Source of the DNA: Cannabis sativa
Lineage: Eukaryota; Streptophyta; Magnoliopsida; Rosales; Cannabaceae
Length of the DNA: 64,000 nucleotides
NCBI RefSeq assembly: GCF_029168945.1
Contig: NC_083605.1
Location: 28,657,280-28,721,279 of the forward strand
Direction of reading: 5' to 3'
Shown: in pieces, positions 1-11,604 of the stretch
Layout: every line of letters begins with the position of its first letter
How positions within the stretch are numbered: the stretch's first letter is position 1
Notes under the pieces: model-generated
The model's input: the letters and a program-made list of their open reading frames with translations, nothing else
What the model was told of the DNA's origin: nothing
Databases searched by the model: none
Translations under genes and position numbers: made by a program

Positions 1-192
1 AGCTGTTACCTTTAGATGGGACTGTAAAAGGATACAGTAATGGACATTGAGAAACTCTAAAAGGTTGTAACACGTAATGCAGGGTCATTAAATAATATTT
101 TTTTAGTCGCGCACATTAGTGACGTGCATTGAAGAGTCACTAAAAGCATTTAGAGTCCCTCTAAGTGGGTAATTGAAGCTCATTTTTGTAGT
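1..192. mobile_element. Possible CACTA (En/Spm)-type transposon terminus
   Basis: The stretch ends with TTTTTGTAGTA near 184-193. This is close to the inverted CACTACAAAAA terminus of CACTA transposons, with one base changed at the end. Inside it are CG-containing words (GTCGCGCAC, GTGACGTGC) unlike the AT-rich surroundings, resembling subterminal repeats of such elements. The other end lies outside the window and no transposase is visible. The call rests on the short terminus alone and could be chance. Confidence 0.3.
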
Positions 193-204
193 AGTATTAC
201 TGCA

Positions 205-560
205 AGGGTTTGCTAACATAGTTGTGATAAGAGGAAATGGATTGTTGTCAGGGTTATTGTATGAGATAGAGTTAGAAACATGGATGTTGTAAGTGTTGCT
301 AACATAATTGTTGTATGAAATTGAATTGTTGTATAATTTTATTTTTGAATGAAGTTAAGTTTCTTAGAGGGTTGCTAACATTATTGTTGTATGAGAGTTG
401 CTAAGATTGAGTTGTTTTAAAGGTTGCTAATATGATTATTGTACAAGATTAAATTGCTAACAAGATTATTATAAGAATTGCCAACATAGTTGTTATCATG
501 TATGATATTGAGTTGTACTAGATATTTTTAACATGGATATCATATAAGATTCAGTTGTTG
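205..560. repeat. Degenerate direct repeats around TTGCTAACAT
   Basis: The word TTGCTAACAT or a close variant recurs near 209, 296, 371, 398, 423, 453 and 478. It is usually followed by A/T plus TTGTTGTA. Spacing is irregular (about 25-87 bp), so this is a decayed tandem array rather than a clean satellite. No coding potential was seen. The rest of 560-1670 is AT-rich upstream DNA of the next gene in which I see nothing specific. Confidence 0.4.
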
Positions 561-1674
561 TAAGGGTTGTTATATGTATATTGTATTTTGGTTTCATTAT
601 ATCATATTGTATGTATTGGGTTGCTTAAAGATACATGAAAGTTGAAATGGGTTGTATTTGATTGCATTTGGCTATATTAAAAAGTAAAAATGGTAAATAT
701 TCTCATATAATAGAAATTACTATATAGAAATGGTAAAGGCACCATAAAATGGTTTTATAATTAAATTAAATACATGTTATGATATCATACTTACAAAAAT
801 AAATGTGGATAAATCATTAAAATATTATTTTGTTAACCTATAGCAACTTTAAATGAATTATGCAATGTGCCTTTGTGTGTTTCTTTTTTATTATGATCAT
901 ATAAGTAAGCTTATTAATAATATGAGATTTTTCAAAATACTAATTTTTTTTATGTAAATTAGAATATTAATCTTTGTTTCTAATATTTTATTTTATTATT
1001 GATACTACTACTACAATGTACTCGATGAAATTTGTATTAGAATTCAATAAGTTTTATAAATAAGAATGTTTTTTTATATATAGAAAAATTGGTATATTAG
1101 AGAGAAAGAGTATACAAGTAGGGATATAATAAAGAGACATATCTCTCATAAATAGTTAAGTGAATAAAGATATATGTGTGTGGTTTTGACTATGTCGTAT
1201 TTTTGAACTATTTTTTTGGTATAAGTATAGTAATGAAAGGCTTTAATATAAGCCGTAAAAAAAAAAATTAAGAACATAACAATAAATGATTAACAAGAAT
1301 AATTATAAGCCGTAATGAAAAATGTTTTTTTAAGAGAAATTAAATGTTAATTAAGTTGGTTGAAAAAATAAATTATAAATTCCTTTTCTATGATTAACAA
1401 GAATAATTTTGCAAGAAAAAAATAAAGAAAGAAAAGAGAAGAAAGATTAATTCTGCATTGTGATCTTTTGTGCCAAAAAAGGAAAAAAATATACATTTTG
1501 TTGTGTAATTACTAATTAGAATTAAATGATGAATTTGAAAAGAAAAAAAAAAACAAGTAAATGATTAATCTATATATTTGGGTACCAAGTAAATAACGGT
1601 GAAATATTCCAAAGTAGATCTTGTGGGAGAGTAGTAAATGGGAATTGGTTAAAAGTTTAGAGAGAGTTTCATCC

Positions 1675-1681
1675 TATAAAT
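1675..1681 (+). promoter_or_regulatory. Probable TATA box of the CNR6-like gene
   Basis: TATAAAT lies 78 bp before the ATG at 1753. A start site about 30 bp downstream would leave a 5' leader of roughly 45-50 nt. A pyrimidine-rich, CT-repeat-like stretch (CTCTGCTCTGCC) follows at about 1702-1713. Position and sequence are typical, but transcription itself is inferred. Confidence 0.5.
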
Positions 1682-1752
1682 CTCAACCATCAACATTGAG
1701 TGCTCTGCTCTGCCAATTCAATCATCAACTTATCATATAGATCAGAATTTAT

Positions 1753-3651
1753 ATGGCTGAGGGAAATACCCAATCGAAGTACGTGAAACTCACAAAGGAT
1801 CAAGCTCCTGTAGAGGATATAACTCCTGGAGAGCTCAATCAGCCTATTGAAGTTCCTCAGGTCCCCTTCTCTCTCTTATATTATTTTTCTTTTTCAAAAT
1901 GTTATCACTGTCATTCTTTTTTCGTTTATAGATTATATAACTACACAAGTTTTTCTCTCCACTATTGGTTCATGTTGAAATTTTAAAATCTTATTATTTG
2001 TCATATTTTATCTTAATTTGTAATCTGTTCAGGATTATTTGTCATATTGTTTAAGAAGAAAAAAAAGAGAAAGCTAAACAAAAAAGTGAGGCAAACTCAA
2101 AGTAAAATTTGGGTGGATTTAGAATTATGGTCTTTGGTACAGGATTCATATGCAGTTATAGAATGATGATATATTGACATGTTCTTATGATCATTACTTT
2201 TAAATTCCTTTTTTTGAACTCGGATGATGATTTTATTTGTGTAGCTTTGTGTTAATGGAGATTTTGTTTTGTTTGTCATGACAGTTGGACGTTCATAGAT
2301 GTACAGAATGCGGACAAGTTTTGCCAGAAAGCTACCAACCTCCAGCCGATGAGGATTGGACAACTGGGATTTGTGGTTGTGCTGATGATACTCAGAGTTG
2401 TAAGACTCTCATTTACTTTCTTAATATTTATTTTCTTCTGCTTAGAGTAATAATTTTACAAGACTTATAGATAATCTAATATTTATGTTAGATCACATTC
2501 TTATACCAAAGGTTACTCACTGCAACAGTTTCAAAAGTCTTTTGGTAATCAAATTAGATGAGCATATGAGAAAATATTATTGTTTTTATTTTTATTTTAA
2601 AGCCAAAGGTATTCACATATGCAATTTGGGATAAGTTGTTGAAGGCTTAGGACTAGAATATAATAATTTTTTGTATATGTAATTCTTTTCACGATTACTT
2701 TACATCTAGAATTAGAGCTAGAAGAGAAGGAATACAAATAAAACTATTATATTCATGGTTTGTCTTTTAGTGTTGAGATTCTTTTAACACGATGAAATTG
2801 ATGATGACTGAGAAAAATGGGTTTTTATTTTTAATGATTAGGACGAAAAATATTTCTATGTACCACATTCTCTTGTTCATTGGTCATCTTATTAATATGT
2901 GTTCTTGTGTTGTAGGTTGGACTGGACTCTTCTGTCCATGTGTCTTGTTTGGTCGTAATGTTGAAACATTGAGAGATGACATTCCTTGGACGAATGCGTG
3001 TGTTTGTCATGCCATTTGCGTTGAAGGTGGAATAGCACTTGCAGCAGCAACAACCTTCCTTCATGGTATAGATCCACATACTTCATTTCTCATTTGTGAG
3101 AGCCTGGTTTTTTCATGGTGGATGTGTGGCATCTACACCGGTCTTTTTCGACAATCGCTACAGAAGAAATACCATCTTAAGGTGAAAAAATTTCATACGT
3201 AACACGTAGAAAAATTCTTAAAGGAAAGTTAGGGGATCATTGATCATTGGTGATTTTAACTGCAAACAAAAATCTATGAGATACAAGTGTAAATTTTGTG
3301 GTGAAATTCTATTTATATTTTTGTGTGGGGCCAAAATACTTGTTGTGTCCTATCAGTTCATAACATATATTGAATAGATACTTTTCCTATTGGATGCTTA
3401 CTCGTTGTGCTGATTACTTGTAGAATTCGCCTTGTGATCCATGCCTTGTGCATTGTTGTATGCACTGGTGTTCCCTTTGTCAAGAGCACAGGGAAATGAA
3501 GAACCATCTCTCAGACAGTGCTGCTTCACATATGACCATGATTAACCCGCCTCAGCTTCAAGAGATGGAATCCAATGAAAACAATCACTCTGCAGCTTCT
3601 GCCCCATCAAAACATGGTGATCACACCAACATGGAGATACAGTCTTTGTAG
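1753..3651 (+). CDS. CNR6: Cell number regulator 6-like PLAC8 family protein
   Basis: Four exons give a 238-aa protein: 1753-1860, 2285-2399, 2916-3181 and 3424-3651, stop TAG at 3649. All introns start GT and end AG, and phases agree (0, 1, 0). The protein opens MAEGNTQSKYVKLTKDQAP. It carries the cysteine-rich PLAC8/FW2.2-type domain from about residue 38 to 185: the CxxC pair CTEC, then CWTGLFCPC (a CCxxxxCPC motif with W for the second C), an alanine-rich segment with IALAAATTF, and CCMHWCSLCQEHREM. Two hydrophobic stretches in exon 3 fit membrane association. Family members sit in the plasma membrane or endomembranes. Some affect organ size, others metal (Cd, Zn, Ca) movement, so the exact role here is unknown. 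Length and ends match plant CNR6 proteins as I remember them. No frameshift or stop was seen, so the gene looks functional. Confidence 0.9.
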
Positions 3652-4323
3652 GATTTGTGTTCTGTCGTATAGATTTTTCTTCTTTCTGTTTTCCTTCTTT
3701 CATATGTTGATTTTATTAGGCGCGACAACATCAAACTTGTATTTTTCTTCAACAATGAGAGAACACTCATTCCATTCCAGGGTAAGAAGGGGTGGAGATA
3801 CACATAAGCAGTTGGGTTCACACAAATTTGCACAGAGCATTTTCAGTAGATAGAATGTTATTTCAAAAAATCTTTTTCTTTCTACAATATATTTTTTGGT
3901 CTGTAATACTTGATCAAATTCCTATAATTAGTTTATACATTTCTATATAACTAGATCTCTTCATGATCAACTTATATGATACAATGTATTATATGATGGG
4001 AGTGTTATTTTACAAAGAATAAACAAATAATCATTGGATATGCGTGCCTAAAACCCTACGTCCACTCATTTCAGTTAGATTTTCTTATTAGTTGCTTGTA
4101 TCCTGAACCAAACTAAAGCTAATATATGATTCAAGTAATTACCTTGTGTTACTTAGTATCAATCAAATTTCTTCTTAGATGTTTGATTCTTAATGTCACA
4201 TACGGGTAGACTAAATTGTTTGGTGATTACAGTGTCTGTCTTCTCAAAAGAACGAGATTGTTGATGGAATTCCATAGATAGAGTTATTAAGCTTGTTATT
4301 ATTTTTCCTATCCTAATACATTA
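3652..4323. other. Intergenic DNA after the CNR6-like gene
   Basis: This AT-rich spacer should contain the 3' UTR and polyadenylation region of the CNR6-like gene. I see no coding sequence, RNA gene or recognisable repeat. It ends at the LTR of the minus-strand copia remnant. Confidence 0.5.
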
Positions 4324-4545
4324 TGTTGAAACAATTGAGACATAGAGAATTTGAGAGTGAAAACAATTCTATTTCACTATGAGAGAAATTGCTCTTTATA
4401 TACATTGTACAATCAAGTAATTAGCTTAACTTAGCTGAAGAGAATGTAAAATAGTTAGCTTACAACACAACTGGAAATAATAGAATTGACAACTCAACAT
4501 AACCAACTTAACAAACTAACTACCTAACTGTCCTAAGTCCTAACA
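4324..4545 (-). repeat. 3' LTR of the copia remnant
   Basis: On the plus strand the segment runs from TGTTGAAAC to CCTAACA, as an inverted LTR should (TG...CA with TGTT/AACA termini). It is followed at 4546 by CCTCCTC, which on the minus strand is the purine-rich tract (GAGGAGG) expected just before a 3' LTR. About 222 bp is short for copia, so the left end could lie elsewhere. Confidence 0.5.
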
Positions 4546-4554
4546 CCTCCTCAT

Positions 4555-6345
4555 GTTGAGCTAGGATAATGAAACTAGACTCAGTTTGTCTCGAAGAAGA
4601 GTAAATTGAGTGTTAAAGAGGGGTTTAGTGAGAACATTTGCAATCCAATCTTGTGCATGAACATGTTTGATAAGAAGTTGCTTGTTGAGAATCTATTCTA
4701 GCACAAACTAAAGGTGTAGCTCAATGTGTTTGGTTTTGGAATACAGAACTGGATTAGCAGACATGAGGACAGTGCTTTGGTTATCACACTAAATGTTAGA
4801 AATATGTAGCTGAGTGATGCTGATTTCTCCTAGAAGGGATTGTATCCGAACTAGCTCAGTTGTTGCATTGGCCAGACTCCTATATTCAGCTTCTCTACTA
4901 GATCTAGAAATGATCCTTTGTTTCTTTAAGCTCTAGGAAATGATATTGCGACCAAGGTAAAAGAAAAATTGTAATGTAGAGTGCCTATCATAAGAGTCTG
5001 ACGCCCAATCAGCATCATAAAATCCTGTGGGTTGGAAAGTGGACCAGGCTTGAAGATGAAGTCCATGGTCTAAGGTGCCTTTGAGATGTTTAAGAATCTT
5101 CTTCACCATCTTACAATGATGTTCCAAAGGTTTCTACATAAACTGAGATACTTTGTTGACAACATAGGAAATTTGAGGCCTTATAATAACAACATATTGT
5201 AAATTGTACTAGGTAACTCCATATTAGAGATTCCATACTTTAATACATTACAGTCTAGTTTTACTTATATGATATGATCTTAATTCTGTACTCTTAAAAG
5301 ATCATACACTCTTTATATGAATAAGAAAATTCATGATATTTATTAATTATTTTTTAATAATTAATATAGTTATTTATAATACATTTGTATTTTATATATT
5401 CAATAATAAATTATCCATTAATTACTTACTTTTAGGGTATAAATCCCAACATTACTCTCTAACGCTCCAACTCTTGGACAAGGCAATAGTGAGAATAATT
5501 CTGATTATTGTAGGCTTAACTACTGGACTGAAAGTCTCAGTAAAATCAAACACATATTGTTAAAGATAGCCCTTTGCAACTAACTTTGCTTTATACTTAG
5601 CAATAGAACTATCAGGTTGGTATTTGATATTGTAAACCCATCTACAGCCTATGGCTTTCCTCTCTTTAGGTAAGTGAAAAAGTGTCCAAGTCCTATTTTT
5701 AAGAAGGGCTGCAATCTCAGTTTTCCTAACAAAGTTCCACACATGGGTTTTTAAGACTTCTAAGACAGTAATAAGTTCTTAGGAAGCTATAAGAACCTTT
5801 GGCTTATAAGTACCAACTTTAGCTCAAGTGACCATAGGGTGATTGTTGACTGAGGGAGGTGGAATGGTAGTGTTTGTTGGTGCAATGCTAGTGTTTGTTG
5901 GTGTAGAAGACTCAGGTAAAAGATTAGGCAAATTGGATGTAGATCAAGGAGGCACAACAAAAGTGTGGAAGAAAGATAAGGAAGGGGGAGAAGGAGAAGA
6001 AGTGGTGGGATCAAAATGACTTGAGGACTGAGATGAAGATGATGATATGATCCGTAGGGGGATGGGAGTGGTGGGAGAAATTGGTATAAGGATAGATGGT
6101 ATACTAGAGGTATCATGACATGAGGAACAAAGCTGAGCAAAAGAAAAAGAATACTCATAAAAAAAATGACATCTCTTGATAATAAATTCTACCATTGTCA
6201 GGTAAGCATTTATAACCCTTATGTTTAAGTCTGTAGCCAAGAAAAGTGCACTTAATATATCTGAATTCATGTTTATTTCTGCTTTTTGGTCTAGTGTTGG
6301 AATAAACTAGTAGGCCTAAAGATAGACAATTTGGGCCAAGCCCAA
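4555..6345 (-). pseudogene. copia pol fragments: integrase tail, RT, RNase H
   Basis: Reading the minus strand, about 6330-6155 matches the region after the copia integrase core (KCTFLGY, HKGYKCL, GRIYYQ). 5742-5560 matches the start of the copia reverse transcriptase (ALLKNRTW, IGCRWVY, YKAKLVAKGYL). 5127-4933 matches the end of RT and start of RNase H (ILKHLKGTLDHGL, DADWASD). 4920-4560 continues RNase H with an REAEY-like word, a CDNQS-like word, KHIEL and an LTKPL-like end. Several in-frame stops occur. The catalytic YVDD region is in the deleted part, so no active polymerase can be made. Confidence 0.8.
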
Positions 6346-7041
6346 TTTGCATAGGACCTTCTAGGAATGTACCTTTACTCCGTGAACAAATGGTCTTCTG
6401 CCAGTGATAATTCGTATCTAGAAGCAGCTCTAAAACTGTGATGCTAGAAGTTAAAACAACGTGTTAATGGAAGACCAGCCCAGTTTCCTTTTTTATTCAA
6501 GCGCACAAAATAGGGAAATGAATGCTCTTCAAATCTCGATAAAAGATCATATCAAGCTGAAAGGGAAAACTACCTAAATAAAGATTAAACAATTAATTCA
6601 TGATTGATTGCCAACAATTATAGGACATAGTTTGGACTAATTCAACTGTATCTAATTTGCCTTGTCAGCAGATCATCTTCTTCGTAGCCTGGACTTCATT
6701 GGACAACCCAAATTATGTAACTCAATGTAATCTCCCAATTAGAGAGAAAAAGGGAAACTAAGTATAATTCTCTTAACACTATAAATACCCAATGAATCCT
6801 TCGAATTAACGGTTGAATTCTCTGATGAACCTTGCTTAGGCAAAATAGAGAACTTATGCTCATTGTATTCCTAAAGGCTTTTTAGCTTAAGTTACATAAT
6901 AATATTTACTCCTGAACTAAGGCTCGTTAACGCCCCAACCACATAAAAATTATTTGTGTTGTTCTTACTCTTTCTCTCTTAATTATTTATTTCTATAGTT
7001 CTAATTATTTATAATTGGTTTTTCAAAAATCTTTGTAAATA
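6346..7041 (+). repeat. 5' LTR of element A (left end uncertain)
   Basis: The stretch holds a TATA-like ACTATAAATAC at about 6778 and ends in a run similar to the end of the LTR at 28468-29545. The shared pieces are CCACATAAAAA followed by a T-rich stretch, then a TCAAAAAT/TTTG tail. TATA-to-end distances are alike (about 260 and 230 bp). Overall identity is low. The left boundary is where copia-like coding sequence stops. Confidence 0.45.
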
Positions 7042-7044
7042 TTT

Positions 7045-7062
7045 TGGTACTTTCATTGAGAG
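7045..7062 (+). other. Primer-binding-site-like sequence of element A
   Basis: TGGTACTTTCATTGAGAG directly follows the LTR end. The same position in element D carries a decayed version of it (TTTGTTGCTTTTATTAAGAG), so A and D appear to share a lineage. I cannot assign the tRNA with confidence. Confidence 0.4.
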
Positions 7063-7106
7063 CTGTAGGAAGTAGTGATACCATCTAAAGATTACGCTTA
7101 GTAATC

Positions 7107-9545
7107 ATGGTACTCACCTATAACAAATATGGTCTTCACTTCATTGATCCTAATGCCAAAGTAGGAGATGCAGATTATCAAAATGAGGTGACTAGCTGTC
7201 ACAAGGATCAAGTCGGCAAAGATACAGATTTAGACACTCCTGTATTTGGAGATGATGACTTAGAAGAGAACAATTCTGATGATGTTGATGATGATCCTCA
7301 AGAGACCTCAAAAGATGATCCTCAAGACACATCAAAGGATGATTTGTAGGATAAACTTGTTGAAGGCAGTGTTGGAGGAAAGGACAATCCCGACGAGTCA
7401 GATACCGTGGTCTCCATGGCCGAAAGGTTCCAGTTAATTGAAAATAGGTTATCTCGTCAAGATTAGTTCAACGAGATACTGCTTGAGAAGATGACAAGAA
7501 TGGAGGTCGTGACGACAACCAAAGGGATCCCTAATAAGCAAACACCTCCAAAAATTGATGCTCCTAGAAGAATTGATCAAAAAGATCTTGGCACCTCAAA
7601 TCCTTGCAAGGATAAAGGAAAAGGGATAGTTGGTGAAACATCGAAGAAGACTAATTCTAGAGGAAGAGTCGCATAGAAAGATAAGAGTGATGATAAAGTC
7701 AAGAAGTTTTCTTATAGGAAGGAAAATCATCGTCACAACAACTCTAGTAGTCAAAGCAATGAAGTTGATGAGGTACTTCAAGTTTTAGACGGTAATGGTG
7801 GAAGTCTCTCCATAAATGATCTTCGAAGAAGATTAAATGAGAAGAAAGAGAAAGCTAGACCCCGTAGGAATGATTTGAGAAATCATATCAATGACCGTGT
7901 TTACGGAAGGGAGTCTTCAAGTGACATAACCTAATGTTTAGAACGCAAAGTCGAAGAGTTGATGAAGGTTGCAGAGAAGATCTCCAGAAAGAAAAATGGT
8001 ACTGTGTTAGACTCTAAAGAAGAAGACACAGAACCATGTGTGAAAAGAATAATAGATGCACCACTGCCAGAGCGCTTCAGAATGCCACAAATGGAATTGT
8101 ACAAAGGCAGGACGGACCTCAGGGACCACCTGTCCAAGTACAACCGTATGATGGAAGTCGCTAACGCCAGTGATGATGCAAAATGTCTTTGCTTTCCACT
8201 GACTTTAAGCATATTCGTGGAAGACTGGTGGAAGATGTTATCTTCGGGATCGATCCACAACTAGAGAGATCTACAAGCAATGTTCAAAAAGTAGTTTTTA
8301 TCAACACATGCCTTTCATCTGGAAGCTAGTTCTCTAACCAGTGTCAAACAACAACCTAGAGAAAGCCTAAAGAAATACACCCAATGTATGGTGATGTTGC
8401 TACTAAAACAAAGGTTATTGATTGTAGGAAGATGGTGGTTTTGACATCAGGATTAACCACACGATCTTTGCTATGGGGAGATCTTTAGCATAAAAGAGTA
8501 GATACTTTGACTTATTTCTTTACAAGAGATCAAGGATTCATGAACTTAGAAGAAGCTTACGCTTAAGTTTATGGAGTACTTCCAGTTTCTTCCATAGACA
8601 TGACATCAACCCAAACTTTGCAGATGACTACTCCATCAATTTTACCTTCGGCAACTGCATTCACGAATCCTACCATTTACGGACCAAGTGTTTCTGTACA
8701 ACCAGCTACATAGGCTAGTTTTTTTGGATTCAGAGCGATAGAAACTGTATTCAGTGTCACTCATGGACAAATAAACAAAAAAATAGGAGCTCCAGATCCA
8801 ACATAAGCCAATCAAGGAGCAAGAGGAGTTCTAAGGGCCCACAACAAATGATTCTACAAAGAAAGGAAAGATTCAAGAGTCAAGATACTTTAAGTATACA
8901 ATTCTTGTGGATACTTGAGAGAATATTTATAAGGAAACTTGTAACATGGTCCAATAAAGAAGCCTCAGCCAATGTAAAAGGGCAGAAGAGGAAAAAGAGA
9001 TCCTAATAAGAGGTGTAAATATCATGGTAATATAGGGCACACCACCAATGATGTGATTATCTGAGGGATGAGATTGAAGGATTTGTTTGAAACTGGCATC
9101 TATCAAATTGGGTAAGAATTCCAGTCATTTATCCTAGATAGGGGGTTGCACAAGGACAGCTTTTTATTCTTGGACAACATGGAGCTAATAATCCTCCTTA
9201 GGGATTAGGACATTCACAAGCTCCTAGAATTCAAACTCTCAATGCACAAGCCCTTCAGCGGGTACAAAATGCTCCAATAGTAAGGCTTGTTGTAGCTCCT
9301 AGTCCTACAAATCCATATCCTCTAGGAGCAGCCCATCCTATGCTAGATGGTCATGTAGCAACCATTTCTTGTGGCCCACACATTGCCCGAAGCACCCAAA
9401 ATGCACTGAAAAGGTACTTGAATGAGTTGGATCAAGACAAAACTTAAAATTTGGTACAAGCACCTACTCAAAGTCCTCGGATGATGAATTTGCCAATGAA
9501 TTTCACAGAAGATGACACTAAGCATGTGCATTTTTTCCTCAATCA
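7107..9545 (+). pseudogene. Element A gag (decayed)
   Basis: The gag frame starts at ATG 7107 and runs in one frame to 8264 with several in-frame stops (for example at 7347, 7464, 7674 and 7932). The N-terminal part is acidic (DDVDDDPQE...). About 8050-8250 encodes the core gag domain with PLPERFRMP, YKGRTDLRDHL and an FPLTLS-like word. The next 60 codons (HAFHLEASSLTSVKQQPRES) keep the typical gag helix. Near 9010 a KRCKYHGNIGHTT sequence is a damaged zinc finger of the C..H..GH type. From 8265 to 9545 the frame is badly broken. Confidence 0.7.
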
Positions 9546-9551
9546 TCCTTT

Positions 9552-9930
9552 GTGATAGAAGTTTTGACTGCGAATAAAAGAGTTTCCAAGATTCTCGTAG
9601 ATAATGAAAGCTCTATCAATATCATTTTCAAAGATGCCTTCAAAGCCATCGGTCTTGTGGAAGCCAACTTGTTACCTTTTCCAATTCAACTGCAAGGCTT
9701 CAATGGAGACACGCTGATCCCAATGGGAAAAATACAACTTCCAATGACAATAAATGGAGAAGTCTTTGGAAGCTATGTGATGTCCTCTTTCAAGTACAAC
9801 ACCTTCGTAGTAGTTGATTGCCCAAAAACTTACATCGTTATCCTGGGATGACAATTTTTGGTTGATTTTGGAGAAGTAACATCCATCAACCACTTGTGCC
9901 TGAAATTCCTAGGCGATGCCAAAATGCTAC
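9552..9930 (+). pseudogene. Element A aspartic protease (decayed)
   Basis: About 125 codons encode a retropepsin-like domain. The catalytic region reads LVDNESSINIIF where D-S/T-G is expected; the Gly has become Glu, so it should be inactive. A flap-side segment (GFNGDTLIPMGKIQLP) and the ILG motif follow. A TGA at 9849 interrupts the C-terminal part, which continues as QFLVDFGEVTSINHL. The linker to RT (9916-10112) includes MEELEQVCINDEDP, where element B is inserted. Confidence 0.75.
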
Positions 9931-10112
9931 AATGTTTCAACCAAGACTGTTCTCATGGTCCAAGGAGGAAATGAAGTAGAAGCTGGAACCACTTCTCAGT
10001 TAGAATTGGGGGTGGTCCGTGAAGAAGATGAACTAGATCAATGGGTAGGCATGGAAAGAACAATTGAGCCTATGGAAGAGCTAGAACAAGTATGCATTAA
10101 TGATGAAGATCC

Positions 10113-10704
10113 TGTTGGGTTTTATGCCCTAAATAAAACTCATTTCAATATAATCAGATTTACTTATTAATATAGATCAGAAATAACATCTAATGTTGCA
10201 TGGTTCACATGATTTATTTCATGATTATATGTACATAATGTATGAATTCTTCTGAAACCCTTTCACATACCTAATCCTGTTTATTGTGTTGTCAACACAT
10301 TGGAAAGTAAACATGACTATGTGAATAAAGTTTCCTAGATTTATCAGACACAGGGTTTTACTGATATGATACTCTACAACAAGAGTTACTTGCATTTGGA
10401 GAAATGCTATGTTCTTTCCAAAGCATTGGTTAAAGTAAAGCTCAGGTTGGATCCATGGAGTATGCATCGGAAGGGACCGATATTGAACTTTGACTTAGAT
10501 TTATTAAACTTACCGTAATATCTATTCAAGTTAATATCGCCTAGTTGATCCTAGATCAAATGATCTTAATCCTGTTATGATTAAGCTCAATCTCAAGAGG
10601 CTATTCGTGTTCTTTGATTTGTTAGTTAAGCCTACTTTTAGGTCAGGGTGATACGTACATTTTGGGAACACGGTAGTGCAATTGAGTGGGAGCGCTAACA
10701 TAAA
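10113..10704 (+). repeat. Element B 5' LTR, first part
   Basis: The first 592 bp of the B LTR match the starts of the solo LTRs at 51963 and 54055. It stops at GCTAACATAAA, where element C is inserted. The rest of this LTR resumes at 20560. Confidence 0.9.
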
Positions 10705-11543
10705 TGTTATAGTGAGATTTCTCTCACCTAGAAACTCGAGGCCAGACCCCTACTTAGAGGATACGTATACTCAGAAAGCTGAGATGTCCCTGAGGGACTC
10801 CTCGAAGTTTTAAACCTCGCTTAAGATAGAATCAGCGAGAGGTGGCGAGCATGACCGAAGTCTAATCGCATCCGAGACAAGAGAGCAGCTCGCATATATC
10901 GAACTATATGCGAGCATCCTCCCCGTGTCCGTGTATAAACTAAGAGAACGATTCTCTATAAATGCGAGTTGGTCCTAAGAACCCTGCAACCCTTAATAAT
11001 GTAATATAGACTTGTGTGTCTAGGTCCTATCAGCCCGTCATGCGATGTCCACAGGAGGCGACTACCTAAGGACGCAGACATCCCGAGCATAATCGATGAA
11101 CCCGCGAGTTTATAACCAGAATATGAACAGCCAACTCGCAGATTTAGAAGACGCATACGTTGATGAACTTAGTAACTGTCGTTCATTTATTAATGTTAAC
11201 GTTGTTTAGTTAATTATTGTAATTCAATGTGTAAAAATGGATTGACAATGAATGCAGTCCTTGTATAATTAATTGGACACATGCTTTGTATAAAAAGGGG
11301 TGATCCACTGTGAAACGGCACCTACGAAACTCTTGCTACAGTGGACTAAGCAGACCGTGATCTGACTGAACCACTATAATTCTTTGTCTCTTTATCTATT
11401 TCCAGTTTTGGTTGATCATTTCTCATTCCAAGTTTGAGTACTCGCCATTTTAGGTTGAATACTCGCACTTGTTCTTCACGTAAATTTCTTCTTGTTATTG
11501 ACAATATCATATAATTTGGTGTTGCGAAATTCACTCGATAACA
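10705..11543 (+). repeat. Element C 5' LTR
   Basis: The 839 bp run from TGTTATAGTGAG to CTCGATAACA. The LTR matches 19716-20554 over its whole length. It contains TATA-like words (CTCTATAAATG at about 10955 and TTGTATAAAAAGG at about 11287). Either could drive transcription; the second, about 250 bp before the LTR end, is the more usual position. Confidence 0.9.
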
Positions 11544-11545
11544 TT

Positions 11546-11563
11546 TGGCGCCGTCTGTGGGAA
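11546..11563 (+). other. Element C primer-binding site
   Basis: TGGCGCCGTCTGTGGGAA begins 2 bp after the LTR end. Its first eight bases fit the 3' end of tRNA-Asp, and this form is common in plant gypsy elements. Confidence 0.7.
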
Positions 11564-11604
11564 ACGAGAATTAAGATCTTATTCACTTCAAGAAAAATAC
11601 CATC

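Larger units (their letters stand above)
4324..6345 (-). mobile_element. Broken Ty1/copia retrotransposon (minus strand)
   Basis: One LTR (4324-4545) is followed on the minus strand by the copia RNase H, reverse transcriptase and integrase tail in reverse order. The middle of the reverse transcriptase is deleted (about 5130-5555). The 5' LTR, gag and protease are missing. The remnant abuts the 5' LTR of element A near 6346, so A or a deletion removed its 5' half. Stops and frameshifts throughout mean it is inactive. Confidence 0.8.

Noticed and set aside
5787..6158. Pro/Leu/Ser-rich minus-strand frame inside the copia remnant
   Set aside because: It is the variable linker between copia integrase and RT read in more than one frame, not a separate gene.
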